DNA of 64,000 bases from RGDT01 sp964630925 (GTDB lineage Bacteria > Planctomycetota > Planctomycetia > Gemmatales > Gemmataceae), in assembly GCA_964630925.1 (NCBI GenBank), contig CAZVZK010000003.1, positions 1 to 64,000 of the forward strand. The letters are read 5' to 3'. Position 1 is the first letter of the stretch. Every line of letters starts with the position of its first letter. The translations under genes and the position numbers were made by a program. This document shows, in pieces, positions 36,109 through 44,168 of this stretch. Under the pieces are notes generated by a model, which was given only the letters and a program-made list of their open reading frames with translations, ran no database searches and was not told where the DNA came from.

Positions 36109-37095
36109 ATGTCACTTGATTCATGGAACTTCGTACCGGAGAACTCGACCACCCCCGACGACTACGGCGATGACGACTACTCCGAAGCCTACAACTCGGG
36201 CGAGATGAGCATGAGCGGCGGCTCGCCCTCGATCACCCGCACCTTCTACATCCGGGGCGACCGCATCCCCGAGTTCATGGACGACCTGCTCGGCTACTCC
36301 GACGCGGCAGGCTCGGCGATCACCCGCGTCCTGCCCGACCCCCACCCCTACTACACGAACTTCTTCGCCCTCGAAGCGAAGATCCAGCCGCTCGGGCAGA
36401 TGTACCAAGCCGAGTTCATGGGGAAGGCGTTCCTAGAGCAGACCGTCGCCAAGATCACGGCTGAATACCGCTCGCCGATGTACGAGGTAAAGGAAGACGG
36501 AGACATCGCCGACGAGCTTGAGCGGTTCGTGACCCGGCAGTACGGCTTCGGCGGGGACGCCATCACCATCAACTCGACGGGCATGCAGTTCGTCAGCAAC
36601 GTCGGGGCGGACGGTCGGCACTTGGCCCTGAACCAGCCCCCGGCCCGCCCGACGATGACGATGGATCTGACCTACACATGGCACATGGTCCCGCCGAACC
36701 CGTCCACGTCGCCCTTCATCCCGCCCAACCTGACCGCGATCAAGAACTGTTACGGCAAGGTCAACGACACGACCTTCGATGACCTGCACATGGCCTGCCC
36801 TCCGGGGACTGTCCTGTTCTTGGGGCTGGACCCGAAGTTCACGAACTACAGGTTCATCAACGCCGTGGACCGCTCGGAGAACATGTTCTGGGAGATCAAC
36901 ATGAAGTTCCTGTACCGGGACAACGGCTTCGTCAGCAGGACCGTAGGGCCGAACACGATCAGCGAGCAGGCGGGCCACAACTTCATCTGGGACCAGAGCA
37001 AGCAGTGGTGGGATCTGATAACGACGACGGGGGAAGTTGGCGGCGGTCGGCTCTTCGAGACTGCGGACCTGAACACCCTCTTCACCATCGGCTAA
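36109..37095 (+). CDS. Probable distal tail / baseplate protein
   Basis: 328 residues following the tape measure, where the distal tail protein usually lies. It is acidic at the start (TTPDDYGDDDYSEAYNSGEMS) and then beta-rich. No specific family was recognised. The start ATG at 36109 is embedded in a 14-bp sequence also found after the protease stop (ACTCTAACTATGGT). Confidence 0.6.
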   Translation: MSLDSWNFVPENSTTPDDYGDDDYSEAYNSGEMSMSGGSPSITRTFYIRGDRIPEFMDDLLGYSDAAGSAITRVLPDPHPYYTNFFALEAKIQPLGQMYQAEFMGKAFLEQTVAKITAEYRSPMYEVKEDGDIADELERFVTRQYGFGGDAITINSTGMQFVSNVGADGRHLALNQPPARPTMTMDLTYTWHMVPPNPSTSPFIPPNLTAIKNCYGKVNDTTFDDLHMACPPGTVLFLGLDPKFTNYRFINAVDRSENMFWEINMKFLYRDNGFVSRTVGPNTISEQAGHNFIWDQSKQWWDLITTTGEVGGGRLFETADLNTLFTIG

Positions 37096-37102
37096 GGAGC
37101 CT

Positions 37103-38464
37103 ATGAAGCAGCCACGACAGGCATACGCTGGGACGGCGCTAAGCGCCCGCGACTGGAACGAGCTACGGGGCGAAGTGAACCGGCTCTCTGGCCTCACGGC
37201 AGAGTACCCGCTGGAGCTTCGCAACGTCGGCTCGAACCCCATGCTGCGCATCATCGACCCGGTCATCGTGGCGGTCGTCGTGGACGGCTTGGATTCAAGC
37301 TCGTCGTCCTCAAGCTGCTCGCGGGGGCAAGCCTACGCATGGCGGGAGGTTCAGCCCGTGGGGGATGGGACGTGGTCGATCATACCCGCAGGGCGGTCAG
37401 GCTCGACGCAGACGAACCCGGCCTACGAGTTCAACGCGGGATGCACGGCCATCGGGTCCATCGTGCGGCTGTACCCCGGTCGGGCCAGCGAGTACGTCTT
37501 TGACCACTGCTGCGAGAGCGTCGGCATCGTCCTTAGCTCGTCGTCGGTGTCCTTGTCCAGCGTGGCGAGTTCGGCCAGCGGCTCGGGAAGCTCGTCGGCC
37601 TCGTCGGGGTCGTCCAGCAGCGCCGCCAGTTCGACGAGCAGCCAGACCAGTTCGGGCAGCACGAGCAGCAGCGCCGCGTCAGGCTCGTCGTCCAGCAGCT
37701 TGACCAGTTCGGGCAGCAGCACGGCCAGCAGCGAGGCTTCCAGCACGGCGAGCAGTTCGACAAGCTCGGCGAGCAGCCAAGCCTCAAGCGGGGCGAGCAG
37801 CGGCCAGAGCAGCGTGGCAAGCTCGACAAGCTCGACCAGCAGCGGCCAGAGCAGCCAGCAGAGCAGCCAGCAGAGCAGCGGGACCAGCAGCGGCCAGAGC
37901 AGCCAGAGCGGCACCTGCACCAACTGCATCCCGTTCGTCTCCGACGTGGCCTGCCAGAACGGCCAGCTTGTCAAGACGATCAAGTACATGGTCTGGACGC
38001 AGGGCGGCCTTTGCGTGGTCGATGACTGCGGAACGTCGTCTGGTTCGTCGTCCTCGTCGTCCTCCAGCAGCAGCCAAGCCAGCAGCGGCGGCTCGATGGT
38101 AGGCACCTGCCCGCAGTGTCCGGGCGGCGCGCCGTATCAGGTCCAGTTCACGCTCTCGGCTTGGGGCAACGGCCTGTTCTGTTCGGACTGCGGCAACTCG
38201 GCGGGGACATGGACGCTCACTTACCAGAGCGACTGTACTTGGACTGGTCCGGGGCCGACGCTCTGCGAAAACGAGGGGACGTGGCAATTCTACTGGACGG
38301 GCGCGTCTTGGCGGCTGTCCTACCTTGGAAGCCCGATCACGCCTCAGTACGACGCGGCAAGCTGGGACTGCTCAAGCCCGCTCGTAATGAGCCTGTTCGA
38401 GACCACGGGCGATCACTGCAACGATGCCACCTTGGCCCCGACCATCACCGTTTTCCCTGTTTAA
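37103..38464 (+). CDS. Tail protein with long Ser-rich tract
   Basis: 453 residues. The N-terminus (about 1-140) begins ARDWNELRGEVNRLSG and is globular. Residues ~145-270 are almost only Ser, Ala, Gly, Thr and Gln; a second Ser run lies near 312-332. Between and after these are Cys-rich segments (CTNC, CPQC, CSDC), suggesting metal sites or disulfides. It is probably an elongated fibre or stalk. The Ser tracts are plausible O-glycosylation targets given the glycosyltransferase genes nearby. Confidence 0.7.
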   Translation: MKQPRQAYAGTALSARDWNELRGEVNRLSGLTAEYPLELRNVGSNPMLRIIDPVIVAVVVDGLDSSSSSSSCSRGQAYAWREVQPVGDGTWSIIPAGRSGSTQTNPAYEFNAGCTAIGSIVRLYPGRASEYVFDHCCESVGIVLSSSSVSLSSVASSASGSGSSSASSGSSSSAASSTSSQTSSGSTSSSAASGSSSSSLTSSGSSTASSEASSTASSSTSSASSQASSGASSGQSSVASSTSSTSSGQSSQQSSQQSSGTSSGQSSQSGTCTNCIPFVSDVACQNGQLVKTIKYMVWTQGGLCVVDDCGTSSGSSSSSSSSSSQASSGGSMVGTCPQCPGGAPYQVQFTLSAWGNGLFCSDCGNSAGTWTLTYQSDCTWTGPGPTLCENEGTWQFYWTGASWRLSYLGSPITPQYDAASWDCSSPLVMSLFETTGDHCNDATLAPTITVFPV

Positions 38465-38471
38465 GGAGAGC

Positions 38472-38951
38472 ATGCCTGTCATCGTCGTCGGTCCTTGCTG
38501 CTGCTCAAGTTCGTCGTCCCCGTCAAGCTCTTCGTCGTCCTCGCCGGGGGTCTCCGTGCCCTGCTGCCCCGGCGTCCTCGTGCCCTCGACGCTCTACCTG
38601 ACGATCTTCGACGGGACGCTTCATTGCACCTGCCTCGAAGGGACGTACCCGCTCGCCTACTCCGGGTCGAACGCCTTCTTCCACTTCTGGTTTTTTCAGG
38701 ACAACGGCAACACCTGCGGCGCGCCGCTACAGAACGGCTTCCAGCGGTTCACTCTCTCCTGCCGCATCTCCGACCAGACTTGGGGCCTGTCCGTCACCTG
38801 CGACACCAGCGGGGAGAACGCTACTTCCGTGGATGCGTCGTCCGCGTCCTGCGACCCGTTCGCCCTTTCGTTCACCTTCGCCTTCGGCGACTTCTTCTGC
38901 TGCTACAGGAACGGGCAGTTCGGGTCGTTCGAGGCCACAGTCACCCCGTAA
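38472..38951 (+). CDS. Cys/Ser-rich tail-associated protein
   Basis: 159 residues starting MPVIVVGPCCCSSSSS, with a short Ser/Pro run, then a beta-rich Cys-containing body ending FFCCYRNGQFGSFEATVTP. AAGGAGAG precedes the ATG. It is related in composition to the preceding gene's Ser tracts. No family was recognised. Confidence 0.65.
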   Translation: MPVIVVGPCCCSSSSSPSSSSSSSPGVSVPCCPGVLVPSTLYLTIFDGTLHCTCLEGTYPLAYSGSNAFFHFWFFQDNGNTCGAPLQNGFQRFTLSCRISDQTWGLSVTCDTSGENATSVDASSASCDPFALSFTFAFGDFFCCYRNGQFGSFEATVTP

Positions 38952-38959
38952 AGGAGGCC

Positions 38960-39181
38960 ATGCCAAGGCCATGCAAGCACCAGACCCAGCAACAGCCCGG
39001 CCCCTACCAAGAGGGCACCTGCCGCGTCTGCTGGCTCTACTTCAACCACGAGGCGTACAGGAAGCTCTGGGGAGGGGAGATCGAGGCGCAGGCCCAGCCC
39101 TTTCCCGAGCCGCAGCCCGCACAGAAGCCGCCACAGAAGCCCAGAGGATGCGGCTGCGGGAAGAGGCTCCGTGCCGTGTAG
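38960..39181 (+). CDS. Small zinc-binding-like protein
   Basis: 73 residues with CKH, CRVCW and a C-terminal CGCGKRLRAV, separated by a Pro/Gln-rich stretch. AAGGAGG lies just upstream. It overlaps the start of the next gene by 11 bp. The function is unknown. Confidence 0.6.
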   Translation: MPRPCKHQTQQQPGPYQEGTCRVCWLYFNHEAYRKLWGGEIEAQAQPFPEPQPAQKPPQKPRGCGCGKRLRAV

Positions 39182-40091
39182 CGTCCTCGTCAAGCACCAT
39201 CTGTGCCCCGGCGACAACCTCGTGTTGACCGCTGCCCTTGAGTGCCTGCACGCGCAGCATCCGGGGAAGTTCGTCACGGGGGTCGAGAGTAGCTGCCCCG
39301 CCATCTTCGAGAACAACCCCCACGTCCAGAAGTTCGACCGTTACGACCGGGAGCTATTCGCGCAGTACCCCCTGATCCACCAAGCCGACCACCGGCCCGC
39401 CCACTTCATGCAGGGGTTCACGGAGCATCTGGGGCGAGAGCTTGGGGTCGGGATCACCTGCGACAGGAAGAAGCCCTGCCTGTACCTGACGGAGGAAGAG
39501 AAGGGGTGGATGAGCCAAGTCGAGGAAGTCGAGGGCTACCGGGGCAAGTTCTGGCTGATCAACGCGGGCCACAAGAACGACTACACGATCAAGAAGTGGC
39601 GTCGGGACTGCTGGCAGGAAGTCGTGAACCGGCTGCTCGGCAGGGTCCAGTTCGTGCAGGTCGGGGCCGACATCCACAACCACCCGCCCCTGAAGAACGT
39701 GATCAACTTGGTCGGCAAGACGGACCTGCGGCAACTGATCAGGCTGGGCTGGCACGCTCAGGGCGCGCTGACCCCCGAGAGCTTCCTTCATCACCTGATG
39801 GCCGCGTACTCGAAGCCCTGCGTGACGCTGGCCTCCGGGTTCCTGCCGCTCAACTGGGTCAGGTATCACACGGGGACGGTCCTGACCCACGCAGAGAAGA
39901 TGCCCTGCTGCGTCGAGGGCAAGGGCTGCTGGAGGGCAAAGGTCGTCAGGATGGATGCCCGTGACGATTCGCTCTGCCTGCTCCCAGTTCTGGGGGAAGA
40001 CCCGGTCGCGAAGTGCATGCAGATGATCACCCCCGACGAGGTAGTCAACGCGGTCCTCGCCTACTACCACTCGGGCCGTCTGAACTTCTAG
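39171..40091 (+). CDS. GT9-like glycosyltransferase in the tail region
   Basis: 306 residues, GTG start with AAGAGG upstream. The fold pattern resembles GT9/heptosyltransferases: VLVKHHLCPGDNLVLTAALECL at the N-terminus, and FVQVGADIHNHPPLKNVINLVGKTDLRQL, which matches the donor-binding half. Lies directly after the Ser-rich tail genes. Together with 40538 it suggests modification of tail proteins or of host glycans. Confidence 0.75.
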   Translation: MPCSVLVKHHLCPGDNLVLTAALECLHAQHPGKFVTGVESSCPAIFENNPHVQKFDRYDRELFAQYPLIHQADHRPAHFMQGFTEHLGRELGVGITCDRKKPCLYLTEEEKGWMSQVEEVEGYRGKFWLINAGHKNDYTIKKWRRDCWQEVVNRLLGRVQFVQVGADIHNHPPLKNVINLVGKTDLRQLIRLGWHAQGALTPESFLHHLMAAYSKPCVTLASGFLPLNWVRYHTGTVLTHAEKMPCCVEGKGCWRAKVVRMDARDDSLCLLPVLGEDPVAKCMQMITPDEVVNAVLAYYHSGRLNF

Positions 40092-40333
40092 TCCTTGCTC
40101 TTCGTCGAGAGCCAAGCGTGAATCGTGGTCAAGCTGTCTTCGTCTTCAAGGCTGATCACGCTGCCGCTGGTCAGTTGAAGGTAGATCACTTCCTTGCCGT
40201 CCTCCTCCATCGGCGAGACCGCCACGACCTCCGACTTCCGTATCAGGACGCCCCCGTTCGGGTTCCTGCTGCGGTCCTTGAGGGCGAGGAACTCCCGTCC
40301 CGCGACGCTGCTTGCACTGAACTTCTTATCCAT
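40088..40333 (-). CDS. Small hypothetical protein
   Basis: 81 residues, beta-rich (LALKDRSRNPNGGVLIRKSEVVAV ... VIYLQLTSGSVISLED). AAGGAGAC precedes the ATG. Leftward within the rightward tail module, so probably an inserted moron with 40326. Confidence 0.6.
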   Translation of the reverse strand: MDKKFSASSVAGREFLALKDRSRNPNGGVLIRKSEVVAVSPMEEDGKEVIYLQLTSGSVISLEDEDSLTTIHAWLSTKSKD

Positions 40334-40523
40334 CAGTCTCCTTGTTCTTTAAGTCTGCTTCCAGCATCTCGATAGCCTTGCTGAACTCGACGACGGGGAA
40401 GGCTTCCGTCTTGCGGAACATGTTCAACTTGCCCCCATCGATCCGCCAGACGGCCACCATGTATGACCCGCTCTCGACCGCTTTGCGCATTGCCGAAGCG
40501 GGTGTTTCTGTTGTTGGCTCCAT
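40326..40523 (-). CDS. Small hypothetical protein, divergent from GT9-methyltransferase gene
   Basis: 65 residues starting MEPTTETPA. It overlaps the start of 40333 by 8 bp. It and the divergent gene at 40538 both begin with MEPTT, encoded by arms of an inverted repeat. The function is unknown. Confidence 0.55.
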   Translation of the reverse strand: MEPTTETPASAMRKAVESGSYMVAVWRIDGGKLNMFRKTEAFPVVEFSKAIEMLEADLKNKETDG

Positions 40524-40551
40524 ACATTAAGGTAGTTATGGAACCGACAAC
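40510..40551. repeat. Inverted repeat at the divergent MEPTT starts
   Basis: Arms GTTGTTGGCTCCAT (40510-40523) and ATGGAACCGACAAC (40538-40551) match at 12 of 14 positions when paired, with a 14-bp gap. The arms are the first codons of the two divergent genes. It could be an operator or the footprint of a duplication-inversion. Confidence 0.6.
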
Positions 40552-42031
40552 TTCTTTCAGCTTCCGCCACGGGCTAGGGGACTGCGCCAACTTCGCCCGT
40601 CTGGTCAAGCTCTACGCCCAGCGCGGCCACAGAATCCAGATCGAGACCGACGACACGAAGGCCCCCCTTTTCAAGGCGGCTGGCGCGGAGATCGTCGATC
40701 ACGCCGAACACGTCCACGGCTACCCACACGCCCCCCATCCCGGCCCGCCTACCCACGCGGACCACTGGAGCGGCAACAAGCTGGCTTGGAACGTCAGCCA
40801 CGCCCCCTTGCCCCCCATCGGCGGCTACTGGGACCGCTGGGATGAGATCTGCGCCGTTCAGTTGAACTTGGACGACCAGATAACGACCGAGCGGGAGACC
40901 GTCGCCAGCTACTATCACGACCTCCCCCGCCCTGTCGTCCTCTGCCACTTCCAAGGGAACACGTCGCAGGAATCGAAGAACCTGAGCCACGCCGAGCAGG
41001 AGAAGGCGGTTCGCGTACTGCTCGACCAGACGGACGGGACGGTCATCCTGCTCGACTGGGACAGCCGCGTCTTCAAGCTCAACAACTGGCGGGTACGGCA
41101 TCTGGGCGACGACTGGAAGCGGCTGTCCACCCTTGAGCTATACGAGGCGGTCAGGCAAGCCGACCTCGTGCTAGGCATCGACAGCGGGGTTCTCCACTTC
41201 ACGAACACCTTCACCCGGACCCCCGCACTGGGCATCTGGACCCATCACCAGCCCTCGACCTTCGCGGTCCCCAGACGGGAGACCCTGCACGTCGTCCCGT
41301 CCAGCAGGAACGAGATCACGAGGTTCAGGCGGTTCGCGTTCAACATCGTCGAGTCACCGGGGGACCGTGCGGACGGCTCGTTCATCGCGGCTCAGGCGGT
41401 CAGGATGCTCGGGCCGCGCCGCTACCTCCCCGCCTCGACAGCCGCCGAAGACTGCGTCCTCTGGTCCCTCGTCGAGAAGACCCGCACGTTCGACGCCGGA
41501 CTGACGAGCTTCGTGGACCGTCACCGGAGCTTCGACGCCCTGTTCAACTTGGCCAGCGAGCGGGGCCTTCGGGACTGGGTCGAGACGGGGACGGTCAGGA
41601 GCGTCGAGGACTGGACGGCGGGCTTCTCCACCTACCTCTTCGGCTACTACCTGAAGCAGGTCGGGGGCAGGCTGGCGAGCGTTGACCTGAACGAGTTCAA
41701 CTGCGAGTTCGCCCGCCAGTGGACGGCCCAGCTAGGGACCGTGACCGTCCACGCCAGCCACAGCCACGACTACCTGAAGGCGAGGAGGGGGCCTATCGAC
41801 GTGGCCTATCTGGACAGCGCCGACGTGGGCACGGCTGGCTATCAGGAATGCGCCCTCGAAGAGGCGAAGCTGGCCCTGCCGCACCTGCACGAGCGGAGCC
41901 TGATCCTGTTCGACGATTCGGCTTGGGGGATGGGCAGGTTCCGGGGCAAGGGCGGGCTGGCGATCCCTTACCTTCTCGATCATGGCTGGCGGGTCGCTTA
42001 CGCCGGATACCAAGTCTTGCTCACTAGATAA
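40538..42031 (+). CDS. GT9-like glycosyltransferase fused to a methyltransferase-like domain
   Basis: 497 residues. The N-terminal half starts with FRHGLGDCANFARLVKLYAQRG (glycine loop of GT9 type) and contains LVLGIDSGVLHFTNTFTRTPALGIW, the donor-site signature. The C-terminal part (about 330-490) resembles a class I SAM methyltransferase: WVETGTVRSVEDW, RLASVDLNEFN and IDVAYLDSA with an Asp that may bind the substrate. Such a fusion could add and methylate a sugar. AAGG precedes the ATG. It lies within the tail module. Confidence 0.75.
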   Translation: MEPTTSFSFRHGLGDCANFARLVKLYAQRGHRIQIETDDTKAPLFKAAGAEIVDHAEHVHGYPHAPHPGPPTHADHWSGNKLAWNVSHAPLPPIGGYWDRWDEICAVQLNLDDQITTERETVASYYHDLPRPVVLCHFQGNTSQESKNLSHAEQEKAVRVLLDQTDGTVILLDWDSRVFKLNNWRVRHLGDDWKRLSTLELYEAVRQADLVLGIDSGVLHFTNTFTRTPALGIWTHHQPSTFAVPRRETLHVVPSSRNEITRFRRFAFNIVESPGDRADGSFIAAQAVRMLGPRRYLPASTAAEDCVLWSLVEKTRTFDAGLTSFVDRHRSFDALFNLASERGLRDWVETGTVRSVEDWTAGFSTYLFGYYLKQVGGRLASVDLNEFNCEFARQWTAQLGTVTVHASHSHDYLKARRGPIDVAYLDSADVGTAGYQECALEEAKLALPHLHERSLILFDDSAWGMGRFRGKGGLAIPYLLDHGWRVAYAGYQVLLTR

Positions 42032-42034
42032 AGC

Positions 42035-42331
42035 ATGATCAACATCGGCTGCGACACGCTCGTCAACCTGACCGGGCATCAGGACACCCTCACCGGGAAC
42101 TACATCAACAACGCCACCGTGACGGCCTCCGTGCTGGACGGGGACACGACGCTCTTCAGCGCGAGCTTGTCCTATGTGGCGTCGAGCAACGGCAACTACC
42201 GGGGAACCTTCAGTGCAGCCCAGACGGGCACGCTGGCGGACGGCAACACCTACGTCGTCCAGTGGGTAGCGACCAGCACTTCAGGGACGCTGACGATCCG
42301 CGAGCAAGAGCAGGCGGCTTACCTCTCCTGA
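42035..42331 (+). CDS. Small beta-rich phage protein
   Basis: 98 residues (VNLTGHQDTLTGNYINNATVTASVLDG ... NTYVVQWVATSTSGTL) with an Ig-like or baseplate-decoration pattern. TAGATA lies 4 bp before the ATG. Its end overlaps the convergent fibre gene by 13 bp. Confidence 0.6.
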   Translation: MINIGCDTLVNLTGHQDTLTGNYINNATVTASVLDGDTTLFSASLSYVASSNGNYRGTFSAAQTGTLADGNTYVVQWVATSTSGTLTIREQEQAAYLS

Positions 42332-43305
42332 CACAGGCTCGGATCGCCCCTGAGCAAGTTCGACATGGACCCCCTGCCCGCCAGCTTCCTCGACGAGGCC
42401 ACGGACCCGGCCATCAAGTTCGACATGGCCCCAGCGCCGCCGAGCTTCCTCGACAGGGAGCCTTCCCCCGCCAGATCGGCACCAACAGCCCCGGCCCCGG
42501 CGAGCAGGTCCGACAGGGACGCAGCGCCCGCCAGCTTCACAAGCAGGGAGCCTTCCCCGGCCAGATCGGCACCAACAGCCCCGGCCCCCAGCAGCTTCTT
42601 CAGCACGGCCCCAGCGCCGCCGAGCTTCTTCATCAGGGAGCCTTCCCCCGCCAGCAAGTTTAACAGGGAGACATCGCCCAGCAGGCAGCCGCTCGAAGCC
42701 GACAGCGTGACCACGGCTTCCCCGAAGGCTTCCGCCGATGGGATGCCCGATGACTCGACCTGCAAGTTGAACATGGCTGTCCCGAAGACCTCGCCCGATG
42801 GGACGGAGGACGGCTCGACCTGCATGTTCAACGTGGGCGACCCGAAGGATTCGTCGGACGGGATGCCTGACGGCTCGACGCTGCTGGACAGGGACACGAG
42901 GGCCAGCCCGAACGCCTCTTCCGAAGCCACGCCATCAGGGAAGACGCCCAGCGTGAGTTCTGCGGCCCCGAAAGACTCGGACGGCCCGATTGCCTCTGGC
43001 TCTATCTGCAAGGCCAAGGAGGGCACGCCAGCGGCTTCGGCGGACACAATGCCCGTTAGCTCGACCTGCATGTTCAACGTGGGCGTGCCGAAGGCTTCCC
43101 CGGTCCCAGCCCCAGACGGCTCGACGTTCAAGTTCAACGTGGGCGAGCCGAAGGATTCAGCGGAGGGGACGGAGGACGGGGCGACCGACAGCGTGAGCGT
43201 GGCGGTCCCGAAAGCCTCGCCCGAAGCTATGCCGCTGGGCGAGACGAAGCGGGTTTCAGGCAGTACCGAGACCGGGAGCGCGGAGATAGGGTTGAAGCCC
43301 AGCAA
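42319..43305 (-). CDS. Repeat-rich tail fibre-like protein
   Basis: 328 residues, TTG start with GAGG upstream. The N-terminal two thirds are about eight copies of a ~22-residue unit around GIPSAEAFG and a TLxMQV strand; the C-terminal third repeats a short LAGEGSLxxKLGGAGA unit. Repeats of the SAEAFG type occur in phage tail proteins. The opposite strand is also open here but shows only low-complexity reading. It runs against the direction of the tail operon. Confidence 0.7.
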   Translation of the reverse strand: MLGFNPISALPVSVLPETRFVSPSGIASGEAFGTATLTLSVAPSSVPSAESFGSPTLNLNVEPSGAGTGEAFGTPTLNMQVELTGIVSAEAAGVPSLALQIEPEAIGPSESFGAAELTLGVFPDGVASEEAFGLALVSLSSSVEPSGIPSDESFGSPTLNMQVEPSSVPSGEVFGTAMFNLQVESSGIPSAEAFGEAVVTLSASSGCLLGDVSLLNLLAGEGSLMKKLGGAGAVLKKLLGAGAVGADLAGEGSLLVKLAGAASLSDLLAGAGAVGADLAGEGSLSRKLGGAGAMSNLMAGSVASSRKLAGRGSMSNLLRGDPSLCQER

Positions 43306-43329
43306 CGGCGGTCCTCGCGGGGCTAGGGG

Positions 43330-43740
43330 TTACAGCTTGAAGATCTTGTTGGCCCCGTTGTCCCAAGCGACGGAAGCCGTTCCCCCGTTCGTCGAGAAGG
43401 GCAGGCCGGTCGCGGTGTCGAGCAGGGCGATCAGCGGGCTTGTCGCGGCGGAACCCGTGTCCTTGTAGATCGCGAGGTATGTGACCGTGGACCCGGACGG
43501 GACGGCTGAGAACGACACGTCGGCGGCATCGCACACGCCAGCGGTCGCGGTCTTGCTGCCGAGCGTCTGGTTCGTGCCGACCACGTTGGAGCCGGGGGTC
43601 AGGTCCGAATAAAACTGATGGGCGGACAGGTTCGGCGTGTAGCCGTTCGTCACGAGGGCGGCCTTGATCGTGTCGGATGTCCAAGAGATCGAGCCGCTCG
43701 CGAATGCCTCGCGGCCCTTGTCGTACAGAGCGTTTGCCAT
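43330..43740 (-). CDS. Phage structural protein, MANALYDKG family
   Basis: 136 residues. The start MANALYDKGREAFASGSISW and DTIKAALVTNGYTP match a family found next to tail fibre genes in many phages. TACATA lies 4 bp before the ATG. It precedes the fibre-like gene on the same strand, so the two are likely coexpressed. Confidence 0.75.
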   Translation of the reverse strand: MANALYDKGREAFASGSISWTSDTIKAALVTNGYTPNLSAHQFYSDLTPGSNVVGTNQTLGSKTATAGVCDAADVSFSAVPSGSTVTYLAIYKDTGSAATSPLIALLDTATGLPFSTNGGTASVAWDNGANKIFKL

Positions 43741-43820
43741 GCAGTATGTAGGGCCACGCGCTTTAATCTGCCTGCGGCGGGCCGTATAACGTGGCATCGC
43801 CCGAACCACGAGGCAGAGCC

Positions 43821-44168
43821 ATGTCAGACGAGAGGAATACGGTCGGGTACGTCAGGGCGTCGGTAGAAGACCCCGGCACGCTCGAAGAGCAGGCGGCCAG
43901 CGTCGAGGCGGTCGCGGCGGAAAAGGGGCTTACGGTCGTTGCCGTGATCGCGGAAATGCAGGCGAGATCCGAGCAGCAGGCACGCAGTTTGAGGGCGAAG
44001 GCGGCTTGGGAGAGTCGTCGCCAGCGGCAGGCAGACGAGCAGGAAACAAGGAACCCCCGGAGCGCGTCGAGGTTCTCCGGGGCCATGTCGAGCTTGCTCG
44101 CTCCGTGTTACGAAGCTGGGGCCGGGGCAGGCAGGAGCGGCACGGCGGGCGTCGGGAGCTTGCCGTAG
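43821..44168 (+). CDS. Short serine-recombinase-like N-terminal fragment
   Basis: 115 residues. Residues ~8-45 (VGYVRASVEDPGTLEEQAASVEAV) follow the N-terminal pattern of serine recombinases, with Ser in the expected place (about residue 14), then sequence diverges into a helical, Arg/Gln-rich tail. GAGG lies 7 bp before the ATG. It may be a degenerate recombinase or a small regulator that copies the fold. It overlaps the convergent gene at 44108. Confidence 0.5.
   Translation: MSDERNTVGYVRASVEDPGTLEEQAASVEAVAAEKGLTVVAVIAEMQARSEQQARSLRAKAAWESRRQRQADEQETRNPRSASRFSGAMSSLLAPCYEAGAGAGRSGTAGVGSLP

Noticed and set aside
37545..38100. Microsatellite expansion in the Ser-rich gene
   Set aside because: Codons vary (TCG, AGC, TCC) and Ala/Gly/Thr/Gln are interspersed, so it is a selected protein composition, not a simple DNA repeat.
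42365..43468. Long plus-strand open frame opposite the fibre-like gene
   Set aside because: Its translation is low-complexity Pro/Ser/Ala with no family pattern, whereas the minus strand gives a clear SAEAFG repeat protein and a known-family neighbour.
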